From the NCBI GenBank assembly GCA_029004515.1, contig JAQVYH010000013.1, forward strand, positions 1 to 39,342: 39,342 nucleotides of DNA, given 5' to 3'. The first letter of the stretch is position 1. Each line of letters starts with the position of its first letter. Position numbers and translations under genes: made by a program. Positions 34,259 through 39,342 of this stretch are shown piece after piece. The notes below the pieces were generated by a model. It was given only the letters and a program-made list of their open reading frames with translations. It searched no databases and was not told where the DNA came from. The stretch comes from Eubacteriales bacterium. GTDB taxonomy: Bacteria > Bacillota > Clostridia > Monoglobales > UMGS1388.

Positions 34259-35561
34259 CCATTACCATCCTCATTCGCTCTTCTAAAATATCAGAAAAGT
34301 CAATATTACTTATTGAACCATAGCGATTTATAAAGTAATTCCTCATATAGTCATCAGTATTTCTGACAGCATTAGGTCCTGATGTACCAAAGTCTGACAA
34401 AGAATAATGGGTACTTACACCTGTTTCATCATCTCTATCTACAAACTTAATTTCATCTCTTCTGAAAAGATTTCTATTCAAAAATATTGGATTATGAGTG
34501 TTGAATATAAGCTGTGCACCATTCTTGTTAATTCCATCATTATGGAACGCACCAACAATACTCATTAAGGCCATTGGGTGTAACGAAGCATCAAACTCAT
34601 CCACTATAAGTGTAGAACCAGTTTGTAAAGTTTGAACAACCAATGGGAATATATTCAAGAATCTTACTGTTCCATATGATTCAAATATATCCACAGGAAT
34701 CGCTTGCTCATCTGCAAGTAAAGAATAGGGGGTCAATTCATTATTTTCTTTTGATTTCATATAAGCAATTTCGTTCCCGTGAATTCCAAAATGTTTAATT
34801 GCCTTTTGGAATGTTTCATCAAAAAACGCTTGATTATTTTTTGCATTTTCCACATTTGGGCTTACAAAAATAAAATTTGCACTTAAAAACACCTTGCATT
34901 TTTCTCTAAACCACTCTGTAATATTGTTTGATATTTGAGCGCTATATAGCGATTTGAACATTCCTGTAAGGAACAATTCTTCTTTATTCAAATTACTTTG
35001 TGACATATTCATACTTGCAATTCTATCAAATGCAGATATAAGCAAATGTGCAATTCCACTCAAATCACCAATTTTTAGTAAATCAGTTCTTTCAAATATC
35101 ATTTTTTCATTAACAGATAATTTTTCACTCAAAATTCTTCTGTCGTATTCCCCATCAAGAAACATACCTAATTCAAACTTAATACCATATTGATATAAAA
35201 TATCATCCTCTATGAATTTTATCTCGAATTCAACAGGCTCAGGTGCATTCAAAGAGAGGTTAGGAATAAGTTCTAATCTTCTAATTGCCTCATTTACAGA
35301 TGCAAATACAAAATCACCATTTTTTATATTTCCTTTTAACACAATACTTTTAAACACTTCAAGAGCAGAAATAATGTTCGTTTTACCAGATGCATTAGGT
35401 CCATATATCACTGCGGCAGAAAGTCCTTTGTGTACTTTTTTCCCTATCTTCGCTTTCAAAACGCTATATTCAAGGTCTTTAATTTTCTGCGCTGGTGTCA
35501 TAGAAAACAAGGTTTCTTCCCGAAATGTTTTAAAGTTCTTAAATTTAAAATCCAATAACAT
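34245..35561 (-). CDS. rloA: RloA-like AAA15 family ATPase (anti-phage defence)
   Basis: SMC/OLD-like AAA15 ATPase of 438 aa. Walker A is GPNASGKT (54-61), Walker B STLIVDEFDASLHP and a downstream FNTHNPIF provides the switch histidine. Similar ATPases are AbiLi, AriA of PARIS and OLD-like proteins. With RloB it forms a two-gene defence operon driven by a consensus promoter. The ATPase is expected to sense a phage trigger and release or activate the partner. AT content is higher than in core genes, in line with acquisition. Confidence 0.88.
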   Translation of the reverse strand: MLLDFKFKNFKTFREETLFSMTPAQKIKDLEYSVLKAKIGKKVHKGLSAAVIYGPNASGKTNIISALEVFKSIVLKGNIKNGDFVFASVNEAIRRLELIPNLSLNAPEPVEFEIKFIEDDILYQYGIKFELGMFLDGEYDRRILSEKLSVNEKMIFERTDLLKIGDLSGIAHLLISAFDRIASMNMSQSNLNKEELFLTGMFKSLYSAQISNNITEWFREKCKVFLSANFIFVSPNVENAKNNQAFFDETFQKAIKHFGIHGNEIAYMKSKENNELTPYSLLADEQAIPVDIFESYGTVRFLNIFPLVVQTLQTGSTLIVDEFDASLHPMALMSIVGAFHNDGINKNGAQLIFNTHNPIFLNRNLFRRDEIKFVDRDDETGVSTHYSLSDFGTSGPNAVRNTDDYMRNYFINRYGSISNIDFSDILEERMRMVMDEDK

Positions 35562-35581
35562 AACAGCATCTCCCCCTTTGC

Positions 35582-35610
35582 TAGATTTTGCAATTTTTTA
35601 GCAAAATCTA
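35582..35610 (-). promoter_or_regulatory. Operator-like inverted repeat over the rloA start site
   Basis: TAGATTTTGC (35582-35591), 9 nt, GCAAAATCTA (35601-35610) is a perfect 10-bp dyad that begins at the predicted +1. Either an operator or a 5' hairpin. Confidence 0.55.
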
Positions 35611-35615
35611 TTTAT

Positions 35616-35644
35616 ATTATAAGTTATTTTATTCGTTCTGTCAA
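35616..35644 (-). promoter_or_regulatory. Consensus promoter of rloAB
   Basis: TTGACA (35639-35644), 17-nt spacer and TATAAT (35616-35621): a perfect sigma-A promoter on the minus strand. Confidence 0.9.
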
Positions 35645-35655
35645 CAATTATACCT

Positions 35656-35669
35656 ATTTTGCGCAAAAT
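35656..35669. promoter_or_regulatory. 14-bp palindrome upstream of the rloA -35 box
   Basis: ATTTTGCGCAAAAT is a perfect palindrome 11 bp upstream of the -35 box. It shares its half-site ATTTTGC with the dyad at 35582-35610. The remaining gene-free DNA to 36005 (35670-36005) holds a TTGATAA/TTATCAA repeat near 35690 and nothing else seen. Confidence 0.5.
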
Positions 35670-36013
35670 AAATATTTCAATCAGCATTGATAAAAATTTC
35701 TAGCTTATCAACACTCAAAAACACAATCGTAAGGCTTATTCTATGTATCTTATCAAGATTCCAACACCTACTCTACATCATTAATAAGTAACTCTATTTA
35801 CAGTAGCATATAATCATCGTTCTATGTTATCTTCTAGGATGTTTTGTCTATTATTATTTAAATTTCTCAGTGTAAAATGGTTGATTAACCATGAAATTAA
35901 TGTTAAATGAACTAGAAAGAAATTAGAAAACTTCCACGCTGTTCTCAGGATGGATTAAGAAAAGATGCTATTGTAATGATTAATTACTTCAACATCTTCA
36001 AGCACAAAAAAAA

Positions 36014-36052
36014 TAGACACATCATTGAGATAACCTCAAAATGATGTGTCTA
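36014..36052 (-). terminator. Terminator of the GGGtGRT operon
   Basis: TAGACACATCATT pairs with AATGATGTGTCTA, with inner GAG/CTC, followed on the minus strand by a T8 run (A-run 36006-36013). Confidence 0.88.
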
Positions 36053-36098
36053 AATACTATTTATTGAATTTTATTTATTAAACCTTCAAAAAGGTAAT

Positions 36099-36177
36099 AA
36101 TTAGTTAGCCTGTTCAACTGCAACAGCAACTGCAACAGTCATACCAACCATTGGGTTGTTACCAGCGCCGATAAGAC
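36099..36177. repeat. Right copy of the 79-bp direct repeat
   Basis: Identical to 33265-33343; lies in the 3' end of the intact GGGtGRT gene. The two copies are 2834 bp apart. Confidence 0.95.
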
Positions 36178-37096
36178 CCATCATTTCTACGTGAGCAGGA
36201 ACTGATGAAGATCCAGCGAACTGTGCATCACCATGCATACGACCCATTGTGTCTGTAAGACCATATGAAGCAGGACCTGCACCCATGTTATCTGGGTGAA
36301 GAGTTCTACCTGTACCACCACCAGAAGCAACTGAGAAGTACTTCTTATCATTTTCATAAGACCACTTCTTGTATGTACCTGCAACTGGATGCTGGAAACG
36401 AGTTGGGTTAGTTGAGTTACCTGTGATAGATACATCAACATCTTCAAGCTTCATAATAGCAACACCTTCGAGAACATCGTTTGCACCATAGCAACAAACG
36501 CTTGCTCTTTCACCGTCGGAGAATGCTTTCTTTTCTAACACTTTAAGTTCATCTGTGTAGAAGTCATATTCAGTCTTAACATATGTAAAACCGTTGATTC
36601 TTGAGATAATGTAAGCAGCATCTTTGCCAAGACCATTAAGGATAACCTTAAGAGGTTCTTTTCTAACCTTATTAGCAGTCTTTGCGATACCAATTGCACC
36701 TTCTGCAGCTGCAAATGATTCATGTCCTGCAAGGAAACAGAAACATCTTGTTTCTTCACGAAGGAGCATAGCAGCAAGATTACCATGACCAAGACCAACT
36801 TTTCTTGTTTCAGCAACTGAACCTGGAATACAGAAAGCCTGGAGACCAATACCGATAGCTTCAGCAGCTTCAGCAGCGTTCTTTACGCCCTTCTTAAGTG
36901 CGATTGCACAACCAAGTGTATAAGCCCATACAGCATTTTCAAAAGCGATAGGCTGGATTCCTTTAACTATATCATCAACATTGATTCCCTTGCTAAGGCA
37001 GAGATCTCTTGCTTCTTCAAGAGTTGACATACCATACTGGGCAAGCGATTTATCAATTTGTTCCATTCTTCTTTCTTTACCTTCAAACTGTGCCAT
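36101..37096 (-). CDS. GGGtGRT protein
   Basis: A 331-aa conserved anaerobe protein of unknown biochemistry, named after its motif, seen here as SGGGTGRTLHPDNMGAG. FCFLAGHESFAAAEGAIG and GLTDTMGRMHGDAQFAGSSS are other conserved parts. It always occurs next to an iron-sulfur-scaffold-like protein, as here (37117-37809), 20 nt away. RBS GGAGG lies before ATG 37096. Its 3' end is the target of the duplication flanking rloAB. Confidence 0.9.
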   Translation of the reverse strand: MAQFEGKERRMEQIDKSLAQYGMSTLEEARDLCLSKGINVDDIVKGIQPIAFENAVWAYTLGCAIALKKGVKNAAEAAEAIGIGLQAFCIPGSVAETRKVGLGHGNLAAMLLREETRCFCFLAGHESFAAAEGAIGIAKTANKVRKEPLKVILNGLGKDAAYIISRINGFTYVKTEYDFYTDELKVLEKKAFSDGERASVCCYGANDVLEGVAIMKLEDVDVSITGNSTNPTRFQHPVAGTYKKWSYENDKKYFSVASGGGTGRTLHPDNMGAGPASYGLTDTMGRMHGDAQFAGSSSVPAHVEMMGLIGAGNNPMVGMTVAVAVAVEQAN

Positions 37097-37116
37097 TATT
37101 ATTTTCCTCCTCTCTC

Positions 37117-37809
37117 TTATTCTGCTCTTGGGTCTACAACCTTGACAGCTTCGTCAAAGCGACCATATGTACCGATATTGTTATTGTAAGCATCCTTAGG
37201 ATCTACACCCTTGCGGATTTCTTCAAGCATCTTACCAATTCTTACAAACTTGTAGCCAATAACTTCGCTATTAGCGTCAAGACCGATGTTAAGTATATAA
37301 CCTTCTGCCATGTTAAGGTAACGAACGCCCTTTTCTTCTGTAGCGAACATTGTACCTACCTGTGAGCAGAGACCCTTACCAAGGTCATCAAGAGATGCTC
37401 CGATTGGAAGACCATCTTCTGAGAAAGCTGTCTGTGTACGTCCGTATACAAGCTGCTTGAAGATTTCTCTCATAGCAACATTGATAGCGTCACAAACAAG
37501 GTCTGTGTTAAGTGCTTCAAGGATTGTCTTGCCCTGAAGAATTTCAGCAGCCATAGCTGCAGAGTGTGTCATACCGGAGCAACCAAGTGTTTCTATAAGT
37601 GATTCCTTAATGATACCTTCCTTAACGTTAAGTGTGAGTTTGCAAGCACCCTGCTGTGGTGCACACCAGCCTACACCGTGAGAAAGACCAGAAACATCAG
37701 AAATCTGGCTAACCTTAACCCACTTACCCTCTTCAGGAATTGGTGCTGGGCCGTGATGAGGTCCCTTTGCAATAGGACACATTCTTTCGACTTCATGCGT
37801 AAAGCTCAT
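37117..37809 (-). CDS. Iron-sulfur cluster scaffold-like protein (GGGtGRT partner)
   Basis: NifU-like N-terminal domain protein of 230 aa. Cys residues in GWCAPQQGACKL and LGCSGMTHS are the probable metal ligands. The frame is open to 37914, but GGAGG with 7-nt spacing before ATG 37809 gives the family-typical MSFTHEVERMCPIAKGPHHG start. Its constant pairing with GGGtGRT suggests one complex; substrate unknown. Confidence 0.88.
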   Translation of the reverse strand: MSFTHEVERMCPIAKGPHHGPAPIPEEGKWVKVSQISDVSGLSHGVGWCAPQQGACKLTLNVKEGIIKESLIETLGCSGMTHSAAMAAEILQGKTILEALNTDLVCDAINVAMREIFKQLVYGRTQTAFSEDGLPIGASLDDLGKGLCSQVGTMFATEEKGVRYLNMAEGYILNIGLDANSEVIGYKFVRIGKMLEEIRKGVDPKDAYNNNIGTYGRFDEAVKVVDPRAE

Positions 37810-37834
37810 GTTAATTCCTCCATAATATATATAT

Positions 37835-38506
37835 TTATTTTTTTGACAAAAGTTCAAGCACTGCAAGAGTGATTGGTTGTTGCAATAGATAAACCCAAAG
37901 GGTATATCTGCCAATAAACGAGAATGGTTTTGTGATAAGGGGTTGTTTACCCTTGAAGATAGTTTCCCTTCTCTCGTACACGCATCTTGAAATTAAGATA
38001 CCGATAGTAAAATATGCAACATATGGCATAATCGGGAACCAATCCATAGATTGATAAGAAGCATCTGCCCAACCTAAGATATAAAGGTGTGGAAATGGGC
38101 ATACAGAATTGTTAAGGAACATCCCAACAGTCATAACCACAACCGAAATTATGGCAAGAGTGAGGTTGCTTAGTCTCTTAAACAAGGGATAAGTCAGCAT
38201 ACAAAAAGCCAACAGATGCAAAATCCCAAACTGTATGAAAAAGTATTTATCGTATATATATGTGCCGATGGTAATAGCAATCGCCATACCACTCAGGATA
38301 AGACCTTTCTTTATATTGCTGCGACTAAAAGGAGCACATATTCCCGCTATAAGGATAAATATCCCAGCAAGATGTGTGAGCCATTGCCAGCTGAAGGGAA
38401 GGTGATACCTGTATATATACTGCATGTCATAGAGTGTATGAAAAATCACAACAAAGGTGATTGCCACACCTCGCACAAAATCCAGTTCCCAAATTCTGTT
38501 TTTCAT
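37835..38506 (-). CDS. DUF1624 membrane protein (HGSNAT-like acyltransferase)
   Basis: Integral membrane protein of 223 aa with about six to seven helices and the family opening RIWELDFVRGVAITFVVIFH; the Asp and His in this stretch are the conserved residues of DUF1624/heparan-alpha-glucosaminide N-acetyltransferase-like proteins. It probably acylates a cell-envelope molecule. AGGTGG precedes ATG 38506. It ends 25 nt before the scaffold gene and may share its transcript. Confidence 0.85.
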   Translation of the reverse strand: MKNRIWELDFVRGVAITFVVIFHTLYDMQYIYRYHLPFSWQWLTHLAGIFILIAGICAPFSRSNIKKGLILSGMAIAITIGTYIYDKYFFIQFGILHLLAFCMLTYPLFKRLSNLTLAIISVVVMTVGMFLNNSVCPFPHLYILGWADASYQSMDWFPIMPYVAYFTIGILISRCVYERRETIFKGKQPLITKPFSFIGRYTLWVYLLQQPITLAVLELLSKK

Positions 38507-38649
38507 CAAACCACCTCTGTTATTTTAACAAAAAATGACAACAATTACAAGAGCAAAAAAAAAATTAGTCCTTTTTAACAGTAATATGATAATAAACGCC
38601 TTACAAAGTTATTATTTGAACAAAAAAGGGGCTGTTAAAAAAGTGTAGA

Positions 38650-38764
38650 GCGCATAAAACGAGTATAACAATGTGTTTAGACTATTATAACATTGAGAAA
38701 AAACAAACAAAATGTAGAAAAATTTGATGATTCGAATTTTTCTATGAATGATAATCGTTTTATG
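38650..38764. repeat. MITE-like element with 10-bp terminal inverted repeats
   Basis: CATAAAACGA (38653-38662) and TCGTTTTATG (38755-38764) frame an inner 10-bp hairpin TAGAAAAATT / AATTTTTCTA (38715-38744). No ORF. The region 38510-38919 contains only this element, the next hairpins and a terminator. Confidence 0.6.
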
Positions 38765-38788
38765 CTATGAAAAAACTTCACCACTCGA

Positions 38789-38830
38789 TGTACCTTTGTA
38801 CACCTTCGGGTGCTCAAACCTTGCGGTTTG
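38789..38830. repeat. Short run of three hairpins
   Basis: TGTAC-CTTT-GTACA, CACC-TTCG-GGTG and CAAACC-TTGC-GGTTTG follow one another, the first two sharing two bases. It resembles the array at 25212. Confidence 0.7.
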
Positions 38831-38871
38831 GTTCAGTTTTTCCATTCTACGCATTTTTACCTATCCCCACA

Positions 38872-38914
38872 AAAAGGACTGTTTAAAAACATCTTTGTTT
38901 TCAAACAGCCTTTT
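38872..38914 (-). terminator. Terminator of the P-type ATPase gene
   Basis: AAAAGGCTGTTTGAAAAC pairs with its near complement (38872-38890), with a 6-nt loop and T-run on the minus strand. Confidence 0.8.
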
Positions 38915-38919
38915 CAAAT

Positions 38920-39342
38920 TTATTTTTTGAAATATGCCCTTATTCCATTAAGAACAGCTAATATACAAACACCTACATCAGCAAATATCGCTAGCCACAT
39001 ATTGCACTTTCCGAAAATTGAGAGAAGCATTATTATACTCTTTACTCCAAGAACCAAAATAATATTCTGCTTTGCAATAGAGATTGTATTACGAGAAATC
39101 TCCATAGCATCAACAAGCTTCATTGGGTCATCGTTCATAATAACCACATCGCCAGCCTCAATAGCCGCATCACTACCCATACAACCCATAGCAACTCCTA
39201 CATCGGCTCGTGCAATTACCGGTGCGTCATTTATGCCATCACCAACAAAAGCTGTGTAACCATTGCCCTCTGCCATAATTTCTTCCAAAGCTGCAACCTT
39301 CTTTTCAGGCGTTGCCTCAAAATAAACATTAGTAATGTTAAG
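38920..39342 (-). CDS. Heavy-metal P-type ATPase, C-terminal part (cut by window edge)
   Basis: The last 140 residues of a metal-translocating P1B-type ATPase. The fragment starts in the ATP-binding P-domain (VYFEATPEKK), passes the FVGDGINDAPVIARADVGVAMG hinge (motif GDGINDAP) and ends with two transmembrane helices and NGIRAYFKK. The metal-binding CPC motif lies outside the window, so Zn/Cd/Pb versus Cu specificity is not shown; the end resembles CadA/ZntA types. Confidence 0.93.
   Translation of the reverse strand, partial: LNITNVYFEATPEKKVAALEEIMAEGNGYTAFVGDGINDAPVIARADVGVAMGCMGSDAAIEAGDVVIMNDDPMKLVDAMEISRNTISIAKQNIILVLGVKSIIMLLSIFGKCNMWLAIFADVGVCILAVLNGIRAYFKK

Noticed and set aside
38748..39259. 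Plus-strand ORFs at the right end
   Set aside because: They are antisense to the P-type ATPase and hairpin region and have no start signals.

Overview
The window is chromosomal DNA from a low-GC, strictly anaerobic, probably spore-forming Clostridia-type Firmicute, likely a gut fermenter. The grounds are spmA/spmB, pyruvate formate-lyase with its radical-SAM activase, a four-subunit 2-oxoacid:ferredoxin oxidoreductase, ArgR/NusB/RecN in the classical Firmicute cluster, and an SLH-anchored surface protein. No tRNA or rRNA gene was seen. Nearly all core genes lie on the minus strand.

Left edge (1-1440): the N-terminal third of a type II cas9 runs off the left end. Divergent from it, a well-formed promoter drives a tracrRNA-like locus that carries TWO tandem copies of the putative anti-repeat and ends in a hairpin plus T-tract. 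A 12-bp minisatellite and a terminator follow.

Core block (1441-16412, minus): gamma, beta, alpha and delta subunits of a 2-oxoacid:ferredoxin oxidoreductase with a ParA-like ATPase. Upstream of them is the long conserved cluster nusB, tsaD-like, dnaQ-xseA fusion, xseB, ispA, OLE RNA, oapA, dxs, tlyA, nadK, argR, recN, rseC-like. The about 590-nt gene-free stretch between ispA and the DUF21 membrane protein gene is read as an OLE (ornate, large, extremophilic) RNA, and the DUF21 gene as its partner oapA. The OLE RNA has its own promoter and complementary ends.

Plus-strand block (16556-21295): spmA, spmB, an ABC-F ATPase, then a structured leader with a 32-codon ORF in front of the Mg2+ transporter gene mgtE. 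Next come a minus-strand ABM-domain protein and an MFS transporter.

Accessory region (22832-29527): decayed genes (one broken by two dinucleotide insertions, one by a homopolymer slip), MITE-like and hairpin-array intergenic repeats, a 937-aa SLH/Flg_new surface protein, and a divergent MerR/GyrI regulator. The surface-protein promoter has the 19-bp spacer typical of MerR-controlled promoters.

Right part (29528-39342): pflA-pflB under a ZTP (pfl-motif) riboswitch whose terminator overlaps the aptamer, then an acyl-CoA thioesterase. A 2.8-kb unit carries an RloA/RloB (AbiL-like) defence pair and is flanked by a 79-bp exact direct repeat of the 3' end of the GGGtGRT gene. After it come the GGGtGRT gene, its Fe-S scaffold partner, a DUF1624 membrane protein, another MITE-like segment and the C-terminus of a metal P-type ATPase cut by the right edge. 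The cas9 locus and the RloAB unit make this a window with two defence loci.
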